Shown here: in pieces, positions 39,065-51,300 of the stretch | How the letters are laid out: each line of letters opens with the position of its first letter | Numbering within the stretch: the first letter of the stretch is position 1 | Origin: Trogon surrucura | Taxonomy: Eukaryota; Chordata; Aves; Trogoniformes; Trogonidae | Length of the DNA: 64,000 bases | Reading direction: 5' to 3' | NCBI GenBank assembly: GCA_020746105.1 | Contig: CM036621.1 | Span: 45,604,264 to 45,668,263, forward strand | Notes under the pieces: generated by a model | Seen by the model: the letters and a program-made list of their open reading frames with translations, nothing else | Told to the model about the DNA's origin: nothing | The model's database searches: none | Made by a program: the position numbers and the translations under genes

Positions 39065-39552
39065 GAGCGCAGAATCCCAGAATGTCAGGGGTTGGAGATC
39101 ATCTAGTCCTGCCAGAGCAGGATCACCTACAGTAGGTCACACAGGAACGCATCCAGGCAGGTTTTCAATGTCTCCAGAGAAGGAGACTCCACACCTTCCC
39201 TGGGCAGCCTGTGCCAGGGCTCTGGCACCCTCACAGTGAAAAAGTTTTTCCTCATATTTCTGTGGAAGCTCCTATGTTCCAGCTTGTGCCCATTGCCCCT
39301 TGTCCTGTCATTGGATGTCCCTGAAAAGAGCCTGGCTCCGTCCTCCTGACACTCCCCCTTGACATATTTATAAACATTAATGAGGTCACCCCTCAGGGTC
39401 CTCTTCTCCAAGCTAAAGAGACCCAGCTCCTTCAGCCTTTCCTCACCAGGGAGATGCTCCACTCCCTTCATCATCTTCATGGCTCTGCACTGGACTCTCT
39501 CAAGCAGTTCCCTGTCTGTCTTGAGCTGAGAACACCGAAGCTGCACATTCCC
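39065..39552 (-). mobile_element. CR1 LINE fragment beside the DIP2A promoter
   Basis: The minus strand shows the CR1 ORF2 C-terminus: [40 protein letters not shown] and [20 protein letters not shown]. The tail begins at gcagaatcccagaatgtcag and lacks good tail repeats. The frame is open over about 130 residues, but the 5' part is gone. It lies about 550 bases upstream of the DIP2A start codon, at the edge of the CpG island. Confidence 0.93.
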
Positions 39553-41745
39553 TCCTTGCTTCTTCCTCCCCACAGAATATAGGAACCGTGACAGATCCCG
39601 AGGCCCCGTTGCCCATCCTTCTCCCAGCATTTCGTGGAGCAGAGTTACCCTGTGACTACCTGAAAACATGAGCACTGGGATATCGAGTGGTGTTTGGGTC
39701 CATGTGAAGTTAAAAAACCTGCTAAAGACAACCACCTTTGAAAGGCACTGTTGTGACCACCAGGAAATGTTTGGTTTGGGGTCAGCACTGATGCAGTGGC
39801 TCGTGTTTAACCCCAGGTTCCAGGGTGAGTGTGTGGCAGGACACCCCTGTGTGATCGTCCTGGCCCTTCCTGCAGTGCTCGCAGAGCCCCACGCAAAGGC
39901 AGGTCCAGGCCCCTGCCAGTGCTGCTGACCACAAGGACTGTTGCGCCACTGAATAACTTTCCTGGAGCCAGAAAGTAGGGAAGAAATCTGGGGAGTTTTC
40001 TGCTAAAAACTACTTCTGTCAGAAACAGCTCTTACTTTTGGGGTGACTGGGTTTGTGGTGCTATGACATGTGGGGCAGGGGCACTGCAGCCCTCTCAGGC
40101 CTCTGAAGTAAGCGTATCCTCTGTATCTTACTGAGTGCAGTGCTGCAGAATAACATGGCTGTGGTCCTGCACCTTCCACTATCCCTGTGGACCCTGCTCC
40201 TGAGCTGGCAGGAGAACAGCAGAGGCTGAGGAGTTTGTTTATTCTGAAGAAGGGGCTGCAAGTCTCCAAGTAGCAAGAGATAGGATGGCATTCACGTTTG
40301 CATTCTGTGAAACGTGGATCAAGGGCATGCTGTAACATAGCTCAGTGTCAGACAGGCAGACATTTGCATTAGCAGATATTCCAAGTCACTGCAACAGTGG
40401 GAGAATCTCTACTCACGCTCCATTCAGGGAAGATTACCAAAAAAGGGTAGTTACAGGATCACTCACTTCCTGTTCCTGTTACCTACAATCAGTCCTTGCT
40501 TCTACTTCCCTTTCCTTCTGCTCTTGCTCTCTTCTTTACCTGCTGAGCCCCAAAGTGCTTCAGCCTCTGATTTCTCTGCTCGTACTATGCGAATCTTAAG
40601 ATACTTCTGGTATTACAATCTGTGTATACTTTTCCTAAAAAAAAAATAAAATAATGAATCTTAGGTTATTCCAAGAAGCACTTGACTTCTGTGAAATACC
40701 ATGACAATAAATACCACAGGTAAATATTAGGGAAAGAAGTCTCAGTCAGCATGATACTTGGGATATTTTTGCCTTGTGATACATTATGACTGGAAACAGG
40801 TGTACTGCCAGAACGCCATCTCTTTTCTCTGACCAGCAACTTAGCGCACACCTACAGCACACAGTATGGGGCAGTGCTAGGATTTGCAATCAAGAGTTTC
40901 ACTTACATTAGAGGCAGACAGAGTTGGTGGGAGGGGGTAGGGAGGTGCATGTGTGCCAAAACTGCATACATTGAAATAAAAGTTAAAAGCCTTTTGGGTT
41001 AGGAAAATTAAGCTAAGAAGATCTAGACTAAATAGGACAGATCAGTACCAGCCATCCAAGAACTGTGTTAAAACCTTCTAATTCAGTGCATCTATAAGCT
41101 TGTTATTTATCTTCCATCTATTTACATTTTAGACAGAACTTGATTTCTACTTTCCTGCATTGACTATGTTTATTTTCCCATTTATAAACATTAGTCTAAT
41201 CCAAACCTACTTTGGAAACCAATTTATTGTTTTTAAAGTTCCTAAACATGTAACCATTTCTGTAACACAGATGCTCCAGTTTGCCAACTGTCAGGAGAAG
41301 CTCCTTTTCAGACTACGCTCTCAGAGTCTCTGGTAAGCTGAGGGAGAGGCAAGGGTACAGCCAGCTGAGTTCAGCTGTTTCCAAACTACTTGCAACAGAG
41401 CCTTCCAGATGACCAGTACCCTTCTACCTCACTGGTTCCAGTATGCTGAACACCAAAGCAATTTCTCCCTAAAGCTCTATTCTTCCCTCGCCCTAGAGGG
41501 AACACTAAAGGAAACTGGAAGGACAGCTCTGATCCCAAGTCAAGTTTGTGGCTGAAAGGATCAGTCTGATAGGTCAAGGTCACACTGGAGGAAAAATCTA
41601 ACATGCATTTGACAGAAATAATTATATTACATTGATTCAGTCAGACCAAATATACCATGCACGCAGAGTTGTCACCGAAGTGGTCAAGAGGTGGTGGCTT
41701 GACAGTGAATTGAAATGTGATGAGAAAGATTGAGGGAGGGAGGAC
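39553..41745. other. Intergenic DNA between PCNT and DIP2A
   Basis: Mixed-composition intergenic sequence with no recognised gene. Several AATAAA sites on the minus strand near 41100-41180 could serve as distal PCNT poly(A) signals. Confidence 0.5.
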
Positions 41746-42279
41746 TTTATTGTAAAACCAGAGGAGCAAAGCCCAAATTCACAGAAGGCTACATGTATCT
41801 TTGATATTTGGGAGAGTACTTTAGATGTTCTGTTGGTCTGACAGAAATATTAAAACCCAAGCAATTTTAGGAACAGCAAAAAAAGTAAATAGGTGAAGTG
41901 GAAACAAATACAATGTAAGAATTCACTAATAAAATGCCATTTTAATAACTTTTTTTTTTACAAGGAATCCAGCTATACACTATAGAAAAATAAACACCAA
42001 AAGAGACTCTTTGCAACTTACATACAGTGATGCAGGCATACTGTAGCTATTAACTTAATAGTTATTTCACATGAGAATGTAAAACATCATTAGTGAAAAG
42101 CAATTTCCTTTTAAAGTACTAAAATATAGTAAAAAGAATCATATAAAAATCTGGTGCAAAAGCACTGCCCATTATTCAGTTGCACAAGAGATCGCAAGAG
42201 CCTCCACTCAACATGGACCAGCTCAGAGAGAAGCAGTAACTCGTCGGCATTCGCAGTACAGATTTCAGAAGCATTCTCA
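41746..42279 (-). other. PCNT: PCNT 3' UTR with candidate poly(A) signals
   Basis: After the TGA the minus strand is AT-rich. An ATTAAA lies at 41946-41941 and a canonical AATAAA at 41751-41746, about 330 and 530 bases past the stop. Either could end the transcript. The true cleavage site cannot be chosen without transcript data. Confidence 0.4.
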
Positions 42280-42323
42280 TCACTTTTTCATGTTTCTCTG
42301 GCGAGGTGAGCCTGGAACTTGTC
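42280..42323 (-). CDS. PCNT: PCNT last coding exon (13 codons and stop)
   Basis: The last coding part is 44 nt: acceptor TTATTTAAATTTAG, then the completed Gly codon, [13 protein letters not shown] and TGA at 42282-42280. The human protein also ends with a short, basic, poorly conserved tail after the QQRLGG motif. The phase-1 join to the exon 3.5 kb upstream is the only one giving a short basic tail. The assignment rests on phase, position and acceptor, not on residue identity. Confidence 0.75.
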
Positions 42324-45300
42324 CTAAATTTAAATAAAACAAATGAATATTAGAAAGCTGCTTGCGTTATGAAGCAACAGGGTACAATTACCGGCATGTA
42401 ATTTCCTCGATGTGCTTCATATGGGCTACGCTGAAAGCAATTACCATTTTCATGAGCCACCTAGGAACGATACAAAACATGATTTGAAAGCTCACACGTC
42501 TGCCACAGCGAACCTTCATGTGCTGAGACCAGTGCTCCATCGCAGGCCTGCTTTCACACAGCAACAGGGCTGCTCAGTTCATTAGAAATCGAGATATCAT
42601 TTGGCTCAGGGCACTGTTCTAAAGGTTGCGACATCATTCTGCAATTCCCGACATTCTGTAAAACATGCAAACTACAAAGATATTACGTACTTTCCACAAA
42701 ATTGCTACTAACGGTGTCCCAGTTGTGGAATACTTGATCCACGCTTAGCATAAAGCAAAATACCTTATTTCTAAGAAATGCTGTCAGGTTGCAATTCTAT
42801 ATTTCAATTCTGTCTATATCTGCCAGAAACAACTGCAGTATTTTGCGGGAGGGAACCCCAAACCCTACAAAGTCACAGTATTAAGGTTTCCAATTAATAT
42901 CCTGATAGGAATGATGTCAAAGTTTCCATATGGAAGTGTCACTGTAGCTATTGACTTTAGTGAAATAAGCAAGATTAGGATTTTTAGGAAAAACTAGCCT
43001 TGTTTGTTGTCCGGCTACACCAGGCTCCCATGAATGTTGACAAGGCCAAGATTCCTCTCTCTAGAGACACGCATGATTTGAAAGTTTTATTTTTCAAAGA
43101 GTTAATGGTAAAAATGTGTTAGGAAAGCAACAGGTCATCATCAAAAAAAAAAAAAAAAAAAAAAAGCCTCAGAAGTTAACCTAAGAATCATTATTGTTCC
43201 AAAAGCAGTAAAGTCAGTAGTCACAACTAATAATGCCTTTTACAAATTGTGGTGAAACTGAAGAACCATACAGCACCCCTACAACATAAATTAAATACTC
43301 AGACCTGGCGCTGCTGAGGATCCAGTGCAGCAGATGCGATTTGAGTGAGCATCTACACTGACTGCTGGGTCAAGAGTCACTAATTCTGTGATCAGTGATC
43401 GAATCCCCACTCCCGCCTTGCAAAACACACTGCAGACATGATCTGCTGACAATAAAGACCAGAGGAGTGGCCAGTAGTAAGAATACGGGTGACTGGCAGA
43501 GATTTTCTGGATACAGTCAAATATTTTCCTCATCTTGGCACAACTGACATAAAGGCACACATGTTTGGGCAAAGGCTGAAGGGCAATTACAGGACCCAAG
43601 TCTGCCCAGGCAACAGCAGTTGACATTGGTTATGCTTTAATGAAAGAAATATATAATATGTGTATGGGCAATGTGTGAAGGAATCCACATGGCCCTCCCA
43701 TAGTGCCACAGCCAAGTATCTGCCTGGTCCTCTCTCCAGCTTTTGCTGAAATTATGGGGAGCCAAGGGTGGTGGTTGGTGGAAGGAGATAACAAGTGGTT
43801 GCCTGTAGAGGAATTTCTTGTGGAGCAGAGGCGCGGTATAACTTTAAAAACGTGGACAACCCAGCTTAGGCCTAAACAAAGGCTCTGTCCTTGAAGCTGC
43901 CTTGGAACACGGGGAGGAGGAGGTTTTATCTGTTTTGTGAGAGCTTTGCGAGATGCTTGGCTGGAGGTGCTGGGCCCAGGGGGAGAAGGGGGGGCGAGAG
44001 CCGCTTGCATAGTGGAATGGCACTACCCAATAAAACGCTGGCGCGTGTAAACCTGTAACCGACCAACTCTGTTAAGGGGCAGGCGCGGGGACACTGCTGA
44101 ACTGTATATATTGAGCTGTCCGGAGCAATAAAGGAAGGACGATCTGTAGCCATATTGGTGTGATGATCGTTAACTTGGCCGGCTCTCCGAAGGGACCCTC
44201 TTCAGTTGCCTAGAGATTAAGGACCACAGTGAACTAAAAGCAGCATGACACAGTAAACTGATTGTGAAGGACGAGCAGCCAGATGTAACACGGGGAGGGA
44301 ACCAGCAACAGAAGATGGAAGGGATAAAGGTTGGATGAAAAGACTCACGGCATTATCTGACCTGGTGGCCCATATTAGCTCAGACTAGGAAACTAGCAAC
44401 ATAAACCTGGATAGGTGACGCAAGCTTTGGGGAACATGCTCCAAAGAACCTGGAAGAATAGCTCTCAGCAGACTCTTCACGAGTCTCCACACAGGAAGCA
44501 GGCCTGGGATGAAGCTCTGTGTCATACCACCATGTGGACCATGGTCATCACGATCCCAGCCCTGTCAGCAACTTGAGTTGTCCCCAGTCACCCGCTGAGA
44601 CTGATGTGGAGAAGCACAACTTTGCCTGGCGTAGCCACAGCGTGGGCTGTATGTGCATGGATATTATAGATATTACGCACTGTAGATTTAGATTAGATAT
44701 AAGGACAAAAATTCTTTGCCATGAGAGTGGTGAAGCACTGGAACACGTTGCTCAAGGAGGCTGTGGATGCCCCATCCCTGGAAATGTTGGAGGCCAGGCT
44801 GGGTGGGGCTTTGAGCAACCTGGGCTAGTGGGAGAGAGGTGTCCCTGCCCACAGCAGGGGGCCTGGAACTAGAAGATCTTCAAGGTTCCTTCCAACTTTA
44901 ACCATTCTATGATTATAAATATATGCTGCTGTTTAATTTATGCTGTTGTTCCCCTCTGTGGTGGGGAAGGCAGGCAGCAGGAGGCAACCCCTGCAACACG
45001 ATGGTTACATGTATAAACAAGTTATCTTTGTATTTGGTCCAGCACAAATTAAATGGCAGCCAGAGGTTCAGCTTTTTTTTCACAATCCAGAGATACTAGA
45101 ACACTGGTTAAGGCTTAGACATGAGTCTCAAAAATAACAAAACATTGGAAAACACATCTAATCATATCTTGATAGGAGATGATCTCGGGATGATATGATG
45201 ACAGTTTGTAAGTTCTTCCTTGGGACAAGGATTTTTCTGTGATATAACTAAGATGTAACAAGAATGAGTAACTAGAACATTAAAGTAAATTTATTCTAGA

Positions 45301-48300
45301 AATTATGTGGAAGTTTTTTTTTAAATAGCAGAGATAAGTACCACTACAGTCCTTTGTGTGCTCTTTGATCAATCTTAGAACTAGATCGCTGTGTTTACCA
45401 GCCTCCAAATTTTTTTTTTTTAATCTGCTGTGGAACATAAAGACCCAATAAATTAGGGAAGTATTATAGTTTGTGCTGCAGAGAAGGCCTTGTTCAGCTA
45501 TTACAATAGTTCTCTTGGACTTCAAAGCAAATTAACTCTAAACATAACTTTATTTAAACTGCAACATTTGCTTATTTAGACTTCATAACAGAAGGCATGG
45601 GAAGGAGGGAGAAACCACATGAAATTATTCAGCCTTATTTTGAGAAATTCCACACTTGGACTAATTTTAGATAAGATTCTCAAAATGGTTTCATTTCAGA
45701 GACCTAATTTTTTTTCCTCCCCCTCCCCAACGATTCTAATTATTCATTAAATTAATGACTGTTACTTGCTTTAAGTGTTACAGGCAAGATACCTATATTG
45801 AAAAACCTTGCAAAAAGCAGCCCAGAGTGCTGGCAGCCGTGAGGGCTAACAAGTTGGTTCGTACCTGGTCGTGCACCCCCTAGTCTTTGCTGGATAACCT
45901 CCAAGCGATGGATGTATTCTGTTAGTGATCGTTCAGGATCCTGAATAGGCTCGAGTGACTTGTCTGAAGCTGAACTTGCGGGTGGATGCAATCTTGAAAG
46001 GAAAACAAATTATTTTCTTCTTCTCATGCCATACTCTCAAATATAATAGTTACATTCACTTAACAGTAATTCAGTGCAAAAGCAAACTAGAACAACAGTA
46101 AAAACTACAACTGTCAAAAAATACATATCAAATAATATAGACTAGAGAGCTTTTTATACAGGGGAGTCAAAAGAAAGTATGTTTTGATAAAAGCTGGAGT
46201 ATCTATGAATCTGTCTCTGCTGATACACAACTCAAAGTCCCTGAGGTAAGAAAGCTGCAGAGGCAAGTCTAAATGGTGAAGTGTGAAAAGACCCACTTGG
46301 CCACAGAGGGTCGTTGTGCATCCAGGTGTGTACTTCCCTGTTCAGCACGTAAAATGCTATCTTGAAGGACAAGGTTGAAAAAGAGGACCCTTTAGATGGT
46401 ACACAGCATTTCCTTTCTGGACGTTAACAACAAATTTCAAATATCAGCAGAAATGCACACTGCAGGGGACAGTCCATGCAAACACTCCTGTTTGGAGTTA
46501 AGATTTATTCCTTCCCCCTACACCTTTTGTTTAGTGGAAGGCAGTTCCTGTTCACCCTTTCCTTCTGTATAGCTTTGTCAGGAAACAAAAGTGACAACAG
46601 AATTTGTTTAACCTCTCTCATGTCCACATTAGGTTTGAGCTACCACTGACCCAGCCACATCGAGTGACCAGTCAGGGCCTACTATTATTAATACCCGTGT
46701 TCCACACAACACAGGTGACTTTTGGTGATGCGTAAGCTGACAGCTACTGTTTCTGGCCGTCGGAACCAGTCACACGACAGAGGAACAGGGTGGCATAAAA
46801 TTAAGTCTTTTGGGAACCGCTTGCAGTTCTCTAACTCTCCAAAAGTTTTGCAGAATTCCTTGCTACCCTTTTATTCTTTAGGAAGACAATTCTTGCCTGC
46901 TGGTTGAAGTTTCTAATGCAGCAAGGAGGTTAAGAAAAAGAAAAAAAAATAAATCAACACATCCCAAGCTGATGGGACTGAGTTACTTTCCATAAGAACT
47001 CCTGCAAATACTTGCTTTAAGGAGAAAGCCACCTGCAAGGAGCAGCTCGGGAGAGATGATACTACAACTAGTAATAGTGCAGGATCACGGTGTGATGCCC
47101 GAGGTTACTGTGGGGCCCAGGAGAGCCTGGGAGTGGCAAGGCCAGTAATGACTGAAGGTCACCTTCCTCCAACTCAAACACAGAGGTTGCAGCTCAGGCA
47201 TTGTCTCAGCAGCACCGTGCAGAACATCACCTGTGACATTCAACCCAGCGCCAAGTCACTGGGGTTGTATTTCTGTGTAGAACTGGCCATAACTCATGGA
47301 AAACCGCAGGAGCACACACCCCACAAGTTCTCCACCTCCAATTCTGTGTGCCTGTGCGGAGTCTAAAGGCAGCCAACACTAAGGCAGTGCCGTCATATGG
47401 TACGGGAGCCGCTTCCATAGGATGCTCAGAAATGAATGTCTAACTCGGACAGCAAAGGCAACAAGAATTATCCCTCAAAGAAGGCTAAGAGACATAGCAT
47501 TCTAAATCCTGTAAGCTCGTGCAAATTAAACTGGGAAACACCACTAGGAATGCTCTCAGTCCAAGAACATCAGACACACTTAAACGAGCAGCTTTCTTCT
47601 CCTGTAGCGTGCTGAAAGAAAGAAAACATTTACCAGATCTAAGAAAACAAATTCCCTTTCTTGTCCAACTGCCTCCTCCAATAAGCCGTTACATTTTTAT
47701 GAAAGACTGTCCAGCAGGGTGATTAAACATAAGCAGAGCTTGCAGACTGACCTGTGGTTTAAGCAGTAAGAGGATCTGAGGGAGTGGTTCGCAAATCTTG
47801 CAGAGCTGGTCCTGTTGCACAGTCCTGTATCTCGGGTTGGGGGAGAGCTGATGTGAACAGCTGGGGGCTGCTGCTCTTCCAGAAATTCTGTTCTAGCACC
47901 AGAGGCTGTGTTAAACATGAGAGAGCTAAAACCCATGCACTGTGAACCATTCACAACAGGCTATCATAAACATAACCAATAAATCCTACAAGAATTACAG
48001 CAGAGTACAACTGTGTGTGGTTTTTAACAGCTTTTTAACAGCTAATTACTTTTTTAGCTATTTTTTTTTTCTTTTTAAAACCAGATATAACAGAATTTTG
48101 ACATTTTAATATTGAATAACTTGCTCCTGCAAATGGAGAACTTGCACTGTTTTCCTTCTCCAGACTTGCCTTTTCAGTAGCTGTTTCTATATCCACACAG
48201 GGGACGTTCTGTGCAAAATATTTTTTCAAGAAATTTTAATACTTCTTGTTTGCTCTAACTATATGTTCCTGTTGACTTACACTCTCCAACTTTAGAGACA

Positions 48301-51300
48301 GCAGAGTCACGGAGACATCTTTTTTTATTGGTTTGGTGAAGGTTTGGTGGGATGGGAGCGTGTGTTGGTTTGTTTTCATTAAAAAAAAAGAAAAATCCCA
48401 TCAGATAAGTCCTTTAAATCACACAAAAAAAAATCAAGTAGGTTTTAATGAGACTGCCAAGATGCTATTTGGTAGTGAGGTAGAAAGTCCAGCAAGCATT
48501 TCACAATTCAAGTTTCATAGGAACCACATCACAATAGTTTTCTGCAGGAAGCTGTGTTTTTCTTTAAAGTATCTCCAGCATCCCAGAACAGTGAAAATTA
48601 CATAGTACCAGGTAATGGAAAGCACACTACTTCATCTCAATTCTGTTTAGTGTTGAGAAGCCACAAGTAGTAGAATATTACACAGAAAAGGACAGTAGCA
48701 CAATATTGGGTACTGCACTAAGATGTTTGAATTCTTACTAACTCATCCATAAGTCCTCACTGCATTGCATCAGACCATCTATCCCTCTGCTTCAGTCTGG
48801 CAGCACTTAAACTCCAGAGCACATATTATGGGGAATCTGCCTTTGGATTAAGTCTCTCGTGAAACTCTCTGAAACGACTTAAACCCCTTTTTCACCTCTG
48901 GTAACACTAGCAAGTACACCACTCCGAAGACTTATTTTGATGTTGCATGTACCCATTTTAGTACTACTAAAACAGTATTCATCCTTGTCTTATTAATATC
49001 TCATGGCACTGATTTCCATTACAGGTAGCCTCAAACTGTACAAAATATAATTCTCTGATGAGTTTTATAAACACAGGGCTCAGTTTTGCAGCTTGAACAG
49101 CTGCAATAAAAGGAGAAGAGGAGCTCACCGTTGTTGTAAATTATAAATACTGAAAGTTTTCAATTGCAATTTCATACAGCATCCTTGTAAACTCCTAATA
49201 ATTGTGTTCAGGAAATGGATAAAGACATTTGCATTAACGAATAGATTTTGCCACTTCTGTAGGTGTTTTTTTCAGTTTTGTTTTCAAATGAAATGCATCA
49301 CTAAAAAATTATGATCAAAAAAATGTACTTATCCAAATTGCTTACCTGCATTACCTCCTATGGTGTGAGAAATGGTTTCATCCTGTGCGCTCTTCTTGTT
49401 AAATCTGTTCCATTTTTTCACCAAAAACTTTAACCTTAGTATCAAATAAATTCGTACAATATTTTAAAAAATAAGCAAAAATACACTGAATTTTAATATT
49501 AAACTCTTTGTTGGCATGAAACATATTAAACAACAGAAGTAACAATCCTTGCAGGAGTGGAGGAAGAATTCTTCCACTTCAGTCTTTGGAATGCTGGCTT
49601 ATCCCATTTCACTCTGCAATAATCTGCTGGAAAGGTTTGCTTGTTTTGGCACTGCTCCTCCACTCCACCTCTAATTGACAAAGAGTTCTTCGGCTGCCCT
49701 TGCTGCCTCAGAGCACTAGTTTGGAGGCCACTGTCCCTCTGTCCTTTGATATTGCTATCACTCTAGCATCCATGTTAAAGATAGTCTAAAGACATCCTGT
49801 GCCATCTCTTGAAATTCTTAACCTTGCATGTAATCACTTTAACTACATGAGGAAATTGCTTAGAAGTGACCACCTATCACATTTAAAAATATTCTTTTCA
49901 TTAAACAGACTCGAAAGCCATTATGAGGTGGCATACTGTCCCAAGCACAGCTAACAAAATCCATCTGATAGTAAGTGACAGAGTATGACAGAATCATACC
50001 CAATGAACCAGGCTACTGGATTCAAGAGAGCAAAACCACCACTGGTGAGGTGATCACATTCTGACACAAGACAGACTATCCAGCGAGCCTGAAAAGGATC
50101 AAACCTGAAAAGATACCAGGTTGTAATGGTTGTGCATTGATTCTCAAGTAGGTTGCACTGGATCTCTCTCAAGACAGATGCAGCTTTTTGTAAATCCTTA
50201 GTTTATTACGCATCTGACTTAGTGCCGATTCTGCAAGTTACAGCTCAGTTACAGCTAAGAAGCGATGTTCGAGCTAGTTTGGGAGATAGCTTTTGCGTAA
50301 TAATTATGTAGGATAAACCATGGGAACCATCAATTCTTAGAATTTCCAAGAAAACCCTATGTATGAGAGACAGCGGATGTTCTGGCTTTACCTCGATATA
50401 GCGATGACTGCCCTGACGGCACATCTGAACTTGGTAAAAGGACGGGAACGTGATCCAGAAAGCGGCAGGTCTGCAGGTGAGGGGTAGATTCCCATTCGCG
50501 CTATTAGTGAGAGGGTTGCTTGCTCACAGTCCTGGAAGCCACCAAGAAGCAGCAAGAGGTATTTCTTCTGATAAACTAGAGCCTTTCTAAAGCTCTCCGC
50601 TCTGAGGTACTTCTTATATAATCTCTGCCACTGGAGAAAGTAAAAAAGGCAAAAGAAAATAAATTTTCTAAAAAATAAAATCAATCTGTTACAATTTAGC
50701 TGCACAAAGCTCAAAAAAAGTTAGTTTTTCTAGAAGTATCTCCCATAGCTTGGTTGGGTATGGGTAGCTAAAACATATTTTACTTTACAAAATTGGAGAT
50801 AGTTGGTAATAATTTTTAAGTATAGGCATGTACATTTCATAGAATCATAGAATCATAGAATGTTAGAGATTGGAAGGGACCTCGAAAGATCATCAAGTCC
50901 AATCCCCCTGCCAGAGCAGGAATGCCTAGACTATGCCACACAGGAACGTGTCCAGGCAGGTCTTGAATGTCTCCAGAGAAGGAGACTCCACAACCTCTCT
51001 GGGCAGCCTGTTCCAGGGCTCCGTCACCCTCACTGAGAAGAAGTTTCTTCTCGAGTTTAAGCGGAACCTCTTATGTTCCAGTTTCAGCCCATTACCCCTT
51101 GTCCTATCAGTGGTTGTCACCGAGAAGAGCCTGGCTCCATCCTCGTGACACTCACCCTTGATATATTTGTAAACATTAATGAGGTCACCCCTCAGCCTCC
51201 TCTTCTCCAAACTAAAGAGCCCCAGCTCCTTCAGTCTTTTCTCATAAGGGAGATGCTCCACTCCCTTAATCATCCTAGTTGCCCTGTGCTGGACTCTCTC

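Larger units (their letters stand above)
42324..45864 (-). other. PCNT last intron
   Basis: This 3.5-kb intron holds an A23 run, a solo LTR (43804-44204), about 470 bases of unrecognised moderately GC-rich DNA (44211-44680) and a CR1 3' end (44683-44916). Confidence 0.7.

Noticed and set aside
37945-39135. A 396-codon plus-strand open frame, with further long frames on both strands
   Set aside because: It lies in the CpG island, where stop codons are rare because of base composition. The product is low-complexity Arg/Pro/Gly/Ala and overlaps DIP2A exon 1 on the other strand.
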